From Dyadobacter bucti (GTDB taxonomy: Bacteria > Bacteroidota > Bacteroidia > Cytophagales > Spirosomataceae), in contig NZ_SWFP01000005.1 in the NCBI RefSeq assembly GCF_005869225.1, positions 310,001 to 374,000 on the forward strand: a stretch of DNA of 64,000 nucleotides, in the 5' to 3' direction. The position numbers and the translations under genes are program-made. Below, piece after piece: positions 17,339 to 25,462 of this stretch; position 1 is the first letter of the stretch; each line of letters begins with the position of its first letter. Under the pieces are notes generated by a model. That model saw nothing but the letters and a program-made list of their open reading frames with translations. It was not told the origin of the DNA and made no database searches.

Positions 17339-17899
17339 ATGAAAAAGCTTTTTATTAACTTCTTTCTCTCACTGGCAGTTTTGACGGTTCTGACAAGCTT
17401 TAATTCGGACACCGCGAGTAAGGCTGAGGAGGCGATTCAATGGCTGACAATTGAAGAAGCTTATGCTAAAATCCAGAAGGAGCCCAGGAAGGTTTTGATT
17501 GATGTTTACACCGACTGGTGCGGCTGGTGCAAGGTAATGGACCGGGAAACTTTCAGAAATAAGTCGGTGGCTACCTATGTCAACGAGAAGTTTTATGCTG
17601 TTAAACTGAATGCCGAACAAAAAGAAGCGATCAAACTCGGCGATCAGAAGTTTGAATTTTTGTCGGAGGGAGGCAGGGGCATTCACCAGTTAGCCCTGGC
17701 ATTAACGAATAACCAGCCGAGTTTTCCCACAACGGTTTTTCTGGATGATAAATTTCAGATGATCCAGCCTTTGCCAGGTTATATGAAAGCAAAAGAATTT
17801 CACCAGGTGATCACGTTCTTTGGGGAAGACTATCACAAAAAAGAGGCCTTCGAAATTTACAAATCGAAGACCTATGATGCGCTTTATCCGAAAAAATAA
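17339..17899 (+). CDS. exported thioredoxin-fold protein (DUF255-like)
   Basis: A 186-residue protein with an N-terminal signal peptide (about 1-22, KKLFINFFLSLAVLTVLTSF). A thioredoxin domain carries the active-site motif CGWC at 61-64 in the context DVYTDWCGWCKVMD, and a cis-Pro region near QPSFPTTVFLD. The CGWC plus KxMxxxTF pattern matches thioredoxin-like proteins related to DUF255. Its likely role is thiol-disulfide exchange on envelope proteins. It ends 2 bases before the convergent prfA stop and has no obvious operon partner. Confidence 0.86.
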   Translation: MKKLFINFFLSLAVLTVLTSFNSDTASKAEEAIQWLTIEEAYAKIQKEPRKVLIDVYTDWCGWCKVMDRETFRNKSVATYVNEKFYAVKLNAEQKEAIKLGDQKFEFLSEGGRGIHQLALALTNNQPSFPTTVFLDDKFQMIQPLPGYMKAKEFHQVITFFGEDYHKKEAFEIYKSKTYDALYPKK

Positions 17900-17901
17900 T
17901 A

Positions 17902-18975
17902 TTAAACCGTCTCGCCTTCCTGCATTCTTTCAGCGTTTTCGGCAATCCTCAGTCTTTCAATAAATTCGGCAATATCTCCTTCCATTACAGCGGGAAGATT
18001 GTAAACCGTGTAACCGATACGGTGGTCGGTAATGCGGCTTTGCGGATAGTTGTATGTCCGGATTTTATCTGAACGATCACCACTTCCTACCATCGATTTA
18101 CGTTGGGAGCTGATCGCGTCGTTATGTTCTTTCAGCTTGATTTCATATAACCTCGACCGCAAAACGCTCAATGCCCGGTCTTTGTTTTTCAATTGCGAAC
18201 GTTCATCCTGACAGCTTACCACCAGTCCCGACGGAATATGCGTCAAACGAACAGCGGAGTAAGTAGTATTAACCGACTGCCCACCAGCACCTGAAGACTG
18301 GAAAGTATCAACACGGACATCATTCATATTGATCTGAACGTCAACCTCTTCCGCCTCGGGCAAGACCGCAACCGAAGCAGCAGAAGTATGGATGCGTCCC
18401 TGAGATTCGGTCTGGGGAACACGCTGCACGCGATGCACACCCGACTCAAACTTCATTTTTCCATATACATCTTCGCCTTCTACTTTACAGATAATCTCTT
18501 TATAGCCGCCATTGGTACCTTCCGTAAAATCCATAATGGAGGAGCGCCAGCCCATTTTTTCAAAAAAACGCTGGTACATTCTGAACAAATCGCCTGCAAA
18601 AATCGCAGCTTCATCTCCTCCCGTACCACCCCTTATTTCGAGGATGATGTTGCGGCTGTCGTTGGGATCTTTTGGTATCAGCAATTCCTTGATCGCCTGT
18701 TCCAGCTCTTCTAGTTTGGGAGTAAGTTCGTTAAGTTCTTCCTTCGCCATTTCCCTCAGTTCCTCATCTTTTTCGGTAGCGATGAGTTCTTTGGTCCCGG
18801 CAATATCTTTTTGCAGTTTCTGATAAATAGTATACTGGTCAACGATCTTGCCCAGGTCCTTATACTCTTTGCTAATTTTGGAGTAACGCGCCGAATCTGA
18901 CACAATCTCGGGTTGTACGATTTGTTGCGAAACTTCTTCGAAACGTTCTTTTATGGCTTCTAATTTATCGATCAT
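17902..18975 (-). CDS. prfA: peptide chain release factor 1
   Basis: This factor terminates translation at UAA and UAG codons. The GGQ motif that triggers peptidyl-tRNA hydrolysis is at about 231-233 (SSGAGGQSVN). The anticodon-like tripeptide is PQT at about 187-189 (VPQTESQGR), the RF1-type form in place of RF2's SPF. The open frame begins at a GTG (18996), but the ATG at 18975 gives MIDKLEAIKERF and 357 residues, which is the normal family start and length. The GTG also lies very close to the predicted transcription start. Confidence 0.96.
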   Translation of the reverse strand: MIDKLEAIKERFEEVSQQIVQPEIVSDSARYSKISKEYKDLGKIVDQYTIYQKLQKDIAGTKELIATEKDEELREMAKEELNELTPKLEELEQAIKELLIPKDPNDSRNIILEIRGGTGGDEAAIFAGDLFRMYQRFFEKMGWRSSIMDFTEGTNGGYKEIICKVEGEDVYGKMKFESGVHRVQRVPQTESQGRIHTSAASVAVLPEAEEVDVQINMNDVRVDTFQSSGAGGQSVNTTYSAVRLTHIPSGLVVSCQDERSQLKNKDRALSVLRSRLYEIKLKEHNDAISSQRKSMVGSGDRSDKIRTYNYPQSRITDHRIGYTVYNLPAVMEGDIAEFIERLRIAENAERMQEGETV

Positions 18976-19011
18976 CTTATTGAATATCTTTGGCACTATT
19001 CATTCGGGGCA

Positions 19012-19019
19012 CAAAGATA
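19012..19019 (-). promoter_or_regulatory. -7 promoter element (TATCTTTG) of prfA
   Basis: An exact TAnnTTTG match on the minus strand, 36 bases ahead of the ATG at 18975. It leaves a leader of about 30 nt and supports that start over the upstream GTG. Confidence 0.6.
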
Positions 19020-19114
19020 CGCAATTTAGATAAATGAATGTTTTGACATGTTCGTCGTATCTTGTGAATTTCAACTCGTTGAATGGTGTTGAGAAGTTAT
19101 AATATGTTTCAAAA

Positions 19115-19696
19115 ATGAACAGAATCTTATTTTTTGTGATCATGCTTGCGAGTATCTGGAGTTGTGATCTGGGTAACAGGGTTGAAAATACGAAGGAGCT
19201 CGCCAAAGAAATGAAAGCGTCTCAGATCAAAAGAGTTACGAATACGCAGTTGATCTATTCAGCCGATGAATGGGGCAAGAAAATTACGCAAATCGCTGAA
19301 AAATCGCTGATCAAAGAACTCGAAAAGGATCCGGGAAAAGCAGCAGAGTTGTGCCGCAACATGGAAAGAATTCCTGTTGTGGCCGCATTGGAAAAGGAAT
19401 ATGGTGTGAAAGTCGAACTGCTGGGCGCGGCAGATATAAAAAATGATGACCTTGCCCCGAAAGAGAAGGAACTCCTGGAAGCGTATTTGTATAGCGCCAA
19501 AAGTAAAACTGTTGCCAGTGATAATTTACAGCAATTGAATGATACGCTTTTGGTGTACAATGCACCGGTACTTCTTGGCAGCACTATATGTACTGCCTGC
19601 ATGTCGGGGCCGGATTCTACTTTTGCAGTGTGGAGGTTATTATTCAGCAAAAAAGAAATTATCAGAAAGCTTGATGCTAAACAGCTGAAAAATTGA
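19115..19696 (+). CDS. lipoprotein, DUF3365/Tll0287-like (tentative)
   Basis: A 193-residue predicted lipoprotein with a short signal peptide and lipidation at Cys17 (ASIWSC). The body is helical, then ends in a beta-rich C-terminal part holding ICTACMSGPDS. The overall layout, with an N-terminal helix, a LxxLEKEYGVKVE-like segment and a late CxxC, resembles DUF3365/Tll0287 domains, which bind heme through CxxCH. Here the motif is CTACM, without the heme-ligating His, so covalent heme is unlikely. It is divergent from prfA. I am fairly sure it is a real exported protein and unsure of the family. Confidence 0.6.
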   Translation: MNRILFFVIMLASIWSCDLGNRVENTKELAKEMKASQIKRVTNTQLIYSADEWGKKITQIAEKSLIKELEKDPGKAAELCRNMERIPVVAALEKEYGVKVELLGAADIKNDDLAPKEKELLEAYLYSAKSKTVASDNLQQLNDTLLVYNAPVLLGSTICTACMSGPDSTFAVWRLLFSKKEIIRKLDAKQLKN

Positions 19697-19782
19697 TTGC
19701 CCGCTACTGCCTTTGTCAGATATTGATGTTTTAATGCACTAATAGTCAAACATTTATTTGTGCTACCGAGGACAGTCGAAGT

Positions 19783-19829
19783 GCACGGGCTCAATCGCGA
19801 GCTGCTTCGACCGCCAAGCGGCCCCGTGC
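19783..19829. repeat. GC-rich imperfect inverted repeat in the 19697-19874 intergenic region
   Basis: GCACGGG at 19783-19789 pairs with CCCGTGC at 19823-19829, with further partial pairing inside. It lies in the 178-base gap between convergent genes. No T-run follows, so it may be a REP-like element rather than a terminator. Confidence 0.4.
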
Positions 19830-19874
19830 GCTCAGCAGGACAGTAACTTCAGCATTACACAATCGGAGCTTCCC

Positions 19875-20540
19875 TTACACTTTCTCCCGAAACTCCTTTA
19901 CAAGCGCGATACTTTCAGCGACTTTTTGTTCGATCCAGGGATAGTTTGCTTCTGCTATTACATCCTTTGGAAACAGGTTGGACCCAAGGCCCACCGCGTA
20001 CGCTCCGGCTCCAAACCATTCTCCGATACTTTCCTTGGTTGGCTGAACTCCTCCGGTAACCATGATTTTCACATCCGGCATAGGCCCGCGGATCGCTTTT
20101 ATAAATGCAGATCCTACAACGTCGCCAGGGAATAATTTCACAACTTCAGCCCCTGCCTGCCGGGCATTGTAAATTTCTGTCAGGGTTGAAACACCCGGAA
20201 TCCAGGGTATGTTGGCATTGATACATGCCTCGCCGACAGCCGGATTGAGGCAGGGTGTTACAACAAAATCAGCACCTGCATTAATAAACCTCTGAGCTGT
20301 TTCGTGATCATAAATTGTTCCGATCCCCATGGCCAGCCCAGGGAGACTTTCTTTGGTATAGGCAAGAAGCTCCGAGAAAACGTGAAATGCATTCTCGCCC
20401 CGGTTGGTGAATTCAAATGCACGTGCACCTCCACGGTAGCTCGCATTCACAATTTCCTTCGCGACTTCGATGTCGGCATGATAAAATAAGGGCAAAATAC
20501 CCACCTCATTTAAAAGTACTAATATCGTATCCTTATCCAT
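19875..20540 (-). CDS. eda: KDPG / 4-hydroxy-2-oxoglutarate aldolase
   Basis: This enzyme cleaves 2-keto-3-deoxy-6-phosphogluconate to pyruvate and glyceraldehyde-3-phosphate, the last step of uronate breakdown. It has 221 residues, as usual for the class I aldolase. The Schiff-base Lys is K135 in VVKLFPGD, the general base is Glu43 in FEFTNRG, and the phosphate-binding MVTGGVQPT segment follows. The gene lies 45 bases after kdgK on the same strand, so the two form a unit. The short leader before its ATG is a GCT/AGC-rich repeat-like stretch (20541-20580). No terminator is obvious downstream. Confidence 0.95.
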   Translation of the reverse strand: MDKDTILVLLNEVGILPLFYHADIEVAKEIVNASYRGGARAFEFTNRGENAFHVFSELLAYTKESLPGLAMGIGTIYDHETAQRFINAGADFVVTPCLNPAVGEACINANIPWIPGVSTLTEIYNARQAGAEVVKLFPGDVVGSAFIKAIRGPMPDVKIMVTGGVQPTKESIGEWFGAGAYAVGLGSNLFPKDVIAEANYPWIEQKVAESIALVKEFREKV

Positions 20541-20585
20541 AGTTTTGGGCTGTTAGCTTTGAGCTGTCAGCATTTAGCTTTTTGA
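20541..20585. repeat. GCT/AGC-rich low-complexity repeat directly before the aldolase start
   Basis: The gap contains a degenerate series of GCTGTTAGC, GAGCTGTCAGC and TTTAGCT units. A similar stretch lies directly before the uxuA start (24393-24440). Confidence 0.45.
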
Positions 20586-21581
20586 TTATCTTTTGATTCT
20601 TCCTGATGTTTCACCTTGCCTGATTGCTTCCACTTCGGCGATGGTTGAGATCAGTGCGTCACCCTCGATAGTATGCTTTAAGGCCGAAGCCGCTACTCCG
20701 AATTCCAATGCTTTCTGCTGATCGTCGAAAGTAATCAGGCCATGAATTAATCCGGCGATAAAAGCATCACCGCCACCGACACGGTCAATGATCGGGTTAA
20801 TTTCAATATCGTCTGTTTCCAGCAATTCCCGGCCGTTCCACAGATACGCCCTCAAAAGATTGTGAGACGCACTTAATGAAGTCCTTTTGGTATCAACAAC
20901 CGTTTTTACCTGAGGGTAAGCCTTTTGTAAATTGACGCAGGATTCAACAAAATCGTTTCCTCCAATGCCAAATATCTCTTTTATATTTTCACTGTTTGCG
21001 ATAACGACATCCGTTCCGGCCGTAAGCTCCGGCAGGATTTCGGAAGGCTTTTTACCGTATTTCCACAAATTGGCACGATAAAAAATATCGCCGGAAACGG
21101 TCAGGCCATATTTACGGGCGGTTTTGATCCCGTCAAGAAGTGCATCCGCTGCTCCCTGTGAAAGCGCAGGCGTAATACCCGCCCAATGAAACCATTTTGC
21201 ATCTTTCAATATTGAGTCCCAGTCAATTTCTTTCGGGTTTATTTCGGCCAGAGAAGAATTGGCGCGATCATATACGATTTGGCTTCCTCTTAACGCTGCG
21301 CCGGTTTCCAGAAAATACACCGCCATGCGAGGCCCGCCATAAATAATATGCGAGACGTCAACTCCGTGGAAGTGAAGGTATTGTGCAGCAGCCCGTCCGA
21401 TAGGGGAATCGGGAAAGCGGGTGACATGTGCCGTGTGGTGCCCCCAGTAAGCGAGAGCCGTGGAAACATTTGCTTCACCTCCCGCATAGGTAACATTCAA
21501 CTGGCGGGCTTGTTCGAAACGTGAAAAACCAGGGGTGGAAAGCCGCATCAGGACTTCGCCGAAGGAAATAAATTGAGCCAT
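20586..21581 (-). CDS. kdgK: 2-keto-3-deoxygluconate kinase (PfkB family)
   Basis: This enzyme phosphorylates 2-keto-3-deoxygluconate to KDPG with ATP. It has 331 residues. The PfkB fold shows the N-terminal GGEANVSTALAYWG substrate signature (34-47) and the C-terminal ATP/anion-hole motif DRVGGGDAF at 266-274 with catalytic Asp272. The gene sits between uxaC and the aldolase. A hairpin at 21672-21702 and a -7 box at 21650-21657 precede it, so it may start a second transcript separate from uxuA-uxaC. Other sugar kinases share the fold, but the surrounding genes make the KDG substrate very likely. Confidence 0.92.
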   Translation of the reverse strand: MAQFISFGEVLMRLSTPGFSRFEQARQLNVTYAGGEANVSTALAYWGHHTAHVTRFPDSPIGRAAAQYLHFHGVDVSHIIYGGPRMAVYFLETGAALRGSQIVYDRANSSLAEINPKEIDWDSILKDAKWFHWAGITPALSQGAADALLDGIKTARKYGLTVSGDIFYRANLWKYGKKPSEILPELTAGTDVVIANSENIKEIFGIGGNDFVESCVNLQKAYPQVKTVVDTKRTSLSASHNLLRAYLWNGRELLETDDIEINPIIDRVGGGDAFIAGLIHGLITFDDQQKALEFGVAASALKHTIEGDALISTIAEVEAIRQGETSGRIKR

Positions 21582-21649
21582 ATCTGAAGCAATCGGCCGA
21601 GTATTTACAAAAATCCTCTTGTAGGCCTTGAATTAAATTGAATAACTTT

Positions 21650-21657
21650 CAAAAGTA
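21650..21657 (-). promoter_or_regulatory. -7 promoter element (TACTTTTG) of kdgK-eda
   Basis: An exact TAnnTTTG match on the minus strand, about 69 bases ahead of the kdgK start and just beyond the hairpin that follows uxaC. Confidence 0.55.
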
Positions 21658-21671
21658 AGTATTAAACATTA

Positions 21672-21702
21672 AAATAGCCCTAAACATGAGTCCGGGCTAT
21701 TT
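21672..21702 (-). terminator. terminator hairpin between uxaC and kdgK
   Basis: A 9-bp stem pairs 21672-21680 with 21694-21702 around a 13-nt loop. Four T follow on the minus strand and about six on the plus strand, so it can act in both directions. It would end, or partly end, the uxuA-uxaC transcript. Confidence 0.65.
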
Positions 21703-21734
21703 TTTTATTAAGGTTATCAAAGTCGGATCCTACC

Positions 21735-23162
21735 TTAGAACCCAAAATAATTTCTTGCATTGTTATAGGAAATATCCTCGACCAGTTTTCCCAGCCACGG
21801 AATATCATTTGGCAATTCTCCGTTCTCAACATCGTTTCCGATCAGGTTACATAGTATCCTGCGGAAATATTCATGTCTTGGGTAGGATAAAAAGCTCCGC
21901 GAATCGGTCAGCATGCCCACAAAACGGCTTAGAAGTCCCATGTTGGAAAGGGCGTTCATCTGGCGTTCCATACCGTCTTTCTGGTCCAGGAACCACCAGC
22001 CCGACCCGAATTGCATTTTGCCTGCAACTGTACCGTCATTGTAATTTCCCGTCATGGTTGCCAGCACCTCGTTGTCTGCGGGATTGAGGTTATACAGGAT
22101 TGTTTTAGCCAGCTGGTTTGTCGAATCCAGTTTGTTGAAAAATGCAGATAATGCCTGCGCCTGACTGTAATCCCCGATAGAGTCCCAGCCCGTATCAGGC
22201 CCAAGTTCTCGTAACATTCTTTCATTGTTATTACGAAGTGCACCCAGGTGAAACTGCTGTGTCCATGATTTTTCATGATCCATTTTGGCAAGATCAAATA
22301 GTACCATGGATTTAAACGCGGTACGTTGTTCGAAGGAGGCAATTTCTCCTTTTAATGCTGCCGCGAAAGCTTGTTTTGCAGCCTCTTCATTAAAAGAAGC
22401 ATAGATATGCTCGAGTCCGTGATCGGATAATTTGCCGCCCATTGCAGCAAAAAAATCATGGCGGTTTTTCAGTGCCGCTAGCAGACTTTCATAGGTGGTT
22501 ATTTCTCCGGTACCAGCGGCTTCCGCCAGTTTGGCAAGATATTGATTGAATTCCGCTGGGGAATCGATCAGCAACATTGCTTTATCCGGCCGGAAAGTCG
22601 GTAATACTTTGATGTTAAAGCCACTTTCGCCGATCTCTTTATGGTATGAGAGCGTGTCTGTGGGGTCATCGGTTGTACAGATCACCTTCACGTTCATGCG
22701 GTTCAATAAGCTTTTTACGGAAAAATCCGGTTGCTTTAATTTCGCAGAACACTCATCATAAATTTCCCTGGCGGAATCTTTATTGAGCAGAATATCGATA
22801 TCAAAATAACGCAGCAATTCCAGGTGCGTCCAGTGATAAAGCGGGTTCCGCATGGTATAGGGCACGGTTGCCGCCCATTGTTCAAACTTCTCCCAATCGC
22901 TGGCGTCGCCGGTACAAAACCTTTCATTGATGCCGTTCGCGCGCATCGCCCGCCATTTATAATGATCACCGTACAGCCATATTTGCGTAAGATTTTCAAA
23001 CTGCTTGTCCCGTGCAATCTGATCCGGCGGCAAGTGGCAATGGTAATCGATGATCGGCATTTCCTTGGCGTAATCATGGTAAAGGATTCGCGCCGTTTCT
23101 GATCTCAGAAGGAAATCCTCAGAGATGAAGGTTTTTTGTACACTGGCTGCTATTGTTGTCAT
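21735..23162 (-). CDS. uxaC: glucuronate/galacturonate isomerase (uronate isomerase)
   Basis: This enzyme isomerises D-glucuronate to D-fructuronate and D-galacturonate to D-tagaturonate, the entry step of hexuronate breakdown. It has 475 residues, normal for UxaC. It is an amidohydrolase-superfamily member: the metal-binding HxH is in DYHCHLPP (about 39-46), WTHLELLRYF near 112-121, and a late region with SRSFLSYPRHEYFRR. It lies 39 bases after uxuA on the same strand and is clearly part of that operon. No transporter for uronates is seen nearby. Confidence 0.97.
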   Translation of the reverse strand: MTTIAASVQKTFISEDFLLRSETARILYHDYAKEMPIIDYHCHLPPDQIARDKQFENLTQIWLYGDHYKWRAMRANGINERFCTGDASDWEKFEQWAATVPYTMRNPLYHWTHLELLRYFDIDILLNKDSAREIYDECSAKLKQPDFSVKSLLNRMNVKVICTTDDPTDTLSYHKEIGESGFNIKVLPTFRPDKAMLLIDSPAEFNQYLAKLAEAAGTGEITTYESLLAALKNRHDFFAAMGGKLSDHGLEHIYASFNEEAAKQAFAAALKGEIASFEQRTAFKSMVLFDLAKMDHEKSWTQQFHLGALRNNNERMLRELGPDTGWDSIGDYSQAQALSAFFNKLDSTNQLAKTILYNLNPADNEVLATMTGNYNDGTVAGKMQFGSGWWFLDQKDGMERQMNALSNMGLLSRFVGMLTDSRSFLSYPRHEYFRRILCNLIGNDVENGELPNDIPWLGKLVEDISYNNARNYFGF

Positions 23163-23201
23163 TGGATACGCTTTTCAGTTCTTCTTTTAGTGGGTCAGCC
23201 T

Positions 23202-24392
23202 TTATATCAGGGTTCTTTCGATACCATATTCCAGCCCGCGCAGTTCTGCAAGTCCGCGCAGACGGCCGATTGCAGTATAACCAGGATTTGTTCTTTTGGT
23301 AGCCGAAAGGTCGTCGAGCATACGATGCCCGTGATCGGGGCGGAACGGCATGCGTAGGTCTGTTCTTCCTTCTGTTTTACGTCTTTTTTGCTCATGCAGC
23401 AACGCTTTCATCACGTTGTACATGTCTACGTCTCCGTCGAGGTGGTCGGCCTCGTAAAAACTGCCGTCCGGCTCTCTTTTGGTAGCTCTTAAATGAATAA
23501 AATGGATCCTGTTACCAAGCCTGTTCACCATTCCGCTCAGGTCATTGTCCGGCCTTACGCCATATGATCCTGTACAAAAACAAATGCCATTTGCCTCGTT
23601 ATCGTATGCTTCCAGCAGGAGTGTTGCATCGTTTTCAGTACTCACGACGCGTGGAAGGCCGAGAATAGGATATGGAGGATCGTCGGGATGAATGGCCAGC
23701 CGGACGCCCGCGCTTTCCGCTGCCGGGCCTATTGCCTGGATGAACTGGTACAAGTGTGTACGCAGTTCCAGGTCACCTATATGTTTGTAAGTATCCAGTA
23801 CAGTTCTGAATTCTTCTATGGTAAAGCTTTCTTCGGAGCCAGGCAGCCCAGCGATAATGTTTCTAACCAGCCGGGTTGTTTCTTCCGGGGAAGCATTGTC
23901 AAGCCAGGATTTTGCTTTTTGTTTCTGCTCTTCTGTATAAATTTCACCTGCCTCAGGTCTTTGCAGAAGGTAAAGATCAAATGCGGCAAAATGAACAGCA
24001 TCGAATCTCAGGCCGGTAGAGCCATCTTTCATCGGAGCGTCCAGGTCTGTTCTGGTCCAATCCAGAATGGGCATGAAATTGTAGCAGACGGTATCAATGC
24101 CGCATTTACCCAGGTTCGCAAGTGTCTGCTGATAATTAATGATATATTTTTCAAAATCACCGGTGCGCGTTTTGATTGCCTCATGCACCGGCACACTTTC
24201 TACAACCGACCACGTAAGTCCGGCTTTTTCAATCATTTCTTTGCGCGCCTGGATTTCTTCAACTTCCCAGACTTCACCATTTCTGATGTGGTGCAATGCT
24301 GTTACAATTCCGGTTGCTCCTGCCTGACTTATATCTTGTAAGGAAACGGGGTCATTGGGTCCGAACCAGCGCCATGTTTGTTCTAATGCCAT
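23202..24392 (-). CDS. uxuA: mannonate dehydratase
   Basis: This enzyme dehydrates D-mannonate to 2-keto-3-deoxygluconate in the glucuronate branch. It has 396 residues, the usual UxuA length. The TIM-barrel begins MALEQTWRWFGP, the characteristic opening. Metal and substrate residues lie in YNFMPILDWTRTDL, AIHPDDPP and FCTGSYGVRPDND. It is the first gene of the uxuA-uxaC unit. Upstream lies a repeat-rich block and then an ECF sigma gene on the same strand. The companion fructuronate reductase (UxuB) is not in the window, although uxaB at 46.5 kb is a related reductase. Control by the LacI-type regulator at 25463 is likely but unproven. Confidence 0.97.
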   Translation of the reverse strand: MALEQTWRWFGPNDPVSLQDISQAGATGIVTALHHIRNGEVWEVEEIQARKEMIEKAGLTWSVVESVPVHEAIKTRTGDFEKYIINYQQTLANLGKCGIDTVCYNFMPILDWTRTDLDAPMKDGSTGLRFDAVHFAAFDLYLLQRPEAGEIYTEEQKQKAKSWLDNASPEETTRLVRNIIAGLPGSEESFTIEEFRTVLDTYKHIGDLELRTHLYQFIQAIGPAAESAGVRLAIHPDDPPYPILGLPRVVSTENDATLLLEAYDNEANGICFCTGSYGVRPDNDLSGMVNRLGNRIHFIHLRATKREPDGSFYEADHLDGDVDMYNVMKALLHEQKRRKTEGRTDLRMPFRPDHGHRMLDDLSATKRTNPGYTAIGRLRGLAELRGLEYGIERTLI

Positions 24393-24597
24393 ATTGTTAT
24401 TGGCCCTTGGCTTTCGGCTATCAGCTGTTGGCTTTGGGTGGATTTGGTTTGATACTGCTTTTTCTGGGTCTCGGCCCTCCTCTGGAGTCGCCTCCCGGGT
24501 GCCGTCTCCCCGGGGTGCCGTCTCCCTGGGTCGCCTCCCAGGGCTGAAGCCCTGGGTTGTGGCGGCGGCCTCAGGCTACGAGCCTGTGCTCGGGTAC
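24393..24597. repeat. repeat-rich, GC-rich palindromic block between uxuA and the sigma gene
   Basis: Next to uxuA is a GGCTnnnAGC-type low-complexity stretch (24393-24440). It is followed by two near copies of GGTGCCGTCTCCC (24500-24530) and nested palindromes: CCCTGGG/CCCAGGG, AGGGCT-GA-AGCCCT and CAGGCT-ACG-AGCCTG (24572-24586). The last one overlaps the 3' end of the sigma gene and contains its stop codon. It resembles REP-type extragenic palindromes. Confidence 0.6.
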
Positions 24598-25182
24598 CCT
24601 TTCGCGGAGGACTTTGAGCGCGCGGCTCATCTGTGTTTCCACCGTTTTGACGGAGATCGCCAGACGTTCTGCAATGTCCCGGTAACGAAGCCCTTCCTCC
24701 CGGCTCAGGCGGAAGATCAGCTGACACTGGCGCGGCAGTGCCTGGATACATCCCTCTACATGCTCGTAAAATTCGTTGAACGATAACTCATCAGCTGGCG
24801 AAAAATGATCAGCATGCGTCATGTTCCATTGTACCGACTCGAGAGATTCTCGCTCATTTTGCCGGTGAATTCTTAGTTTCAGATAGTCCAGGGCCTGGTT
24901 GCGTACTGCTCGGTAAATGTAAGCCTGAAAAGAAGTATGTACCTCAATTTGTTCCCGGTTTTTCCAAAGTTTTACAAACACATCAGATACCACTTCCTCG
25001 GCAATCTCCCGGGTTACCACAACACGCATGGCATAATTACAAAGTGACCGGTAATGATGTGTAAATAACTCCCGGAAAGCATGGTAGTCACCGGTCGCCA
25101 CAACTCTGCCAAACAAATTTTCCAATACATTTTTCTGTGTGTAAACAGACGTCAATGCATTGGTAAAAGATTTTGCTTCCAT
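24571..25182 (-). CDS. ECF-type RNA polymerase sigma factor
   Basis: A 203-residue sigma-70 family factor with only regions 2 and 4. Region 2 spans about 33-100 (FRELFTHHYRSLCNYA, then EIAEEVVSDVFVKLWKNR and FQAYIYRAVRNQALDYL). Region 4 spans about 145-198 (ALPRQCQLIFRLSREEG, then YRDIAERLAISVKTVETQM as the helix-turn-helix). It is of the type usually paired with FecR anti-sigma and SusC/D genes, but none is adjacent: uxuA lies downstream and LacI is divergent upstream. The last residues and stop are encoded in a palindromic repeat (see 24393-24597), so the C-terminus may have been remodelled. Confidence 0.92.
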   Translation of the reverse strand: MEAKSFTNALTSVYTQKNVLENLFGRVVATGDYHAFRELFTHHYRSLCNYAMRVVVTREIAEEVVSDVFVKLWKNREQIEVHTSFQAYIYRAVRNQALDYLKLRIHRQNERESLESVQWNMTHADHFSPADELSFNEFYEHVEGCIQALPRQCQLIFRLSREEGLRYRDIAERLAISVKTVETQMSRALKVLRERVPEHRLVA

Positions 25183-25462
25183 TACTTAATGGTTAGGTTA
25201 ATTATAGAAAAATTCCTGGATATGTAGTGGTGTCAGGTACGGGCACTTCGTCATTGGTGAATGTAGTTTAACCATTGGCTCGTTGATATACAAAAAATAA
25301 TCTTGAAAAAGATCAATAAATTTACGCAACCGTTCCCGGAACCGTTCCCGTTTTTTAGTATATTCCCGGAACTGTATCGCGTCCCGGGGAGCTGGCGCAA
25401 CAAATTCCGTTTGACATATTTTCGGATAAATTGTTAACATTGTACTATTCTTATATACCCTC
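25183..25462. promoter_or_regulatory. divergent control region between the sigma gene and LacI, with repeated TTCCCG motifs
   Basis: This 280-base AT-rich gap has three TTCCCG motifs at 25333, 25345 and 25363. Two are in the near-palindrome TTCCCGGAA, and there are two direct copies of ACCGTTCCCG (25329-25338, 25341-25350). These could be operators for LacI. I see no convincing -7 box for either gene. Confidence 0.35.

Noticed and set aside
24383..24751. Minus-strand open frame rich in Pro/Gly/Arg between uxuA and the sigma gene
   Set aside because: It results from GC-rich palindromic repeats and overlaps the sigma gene in another frame.
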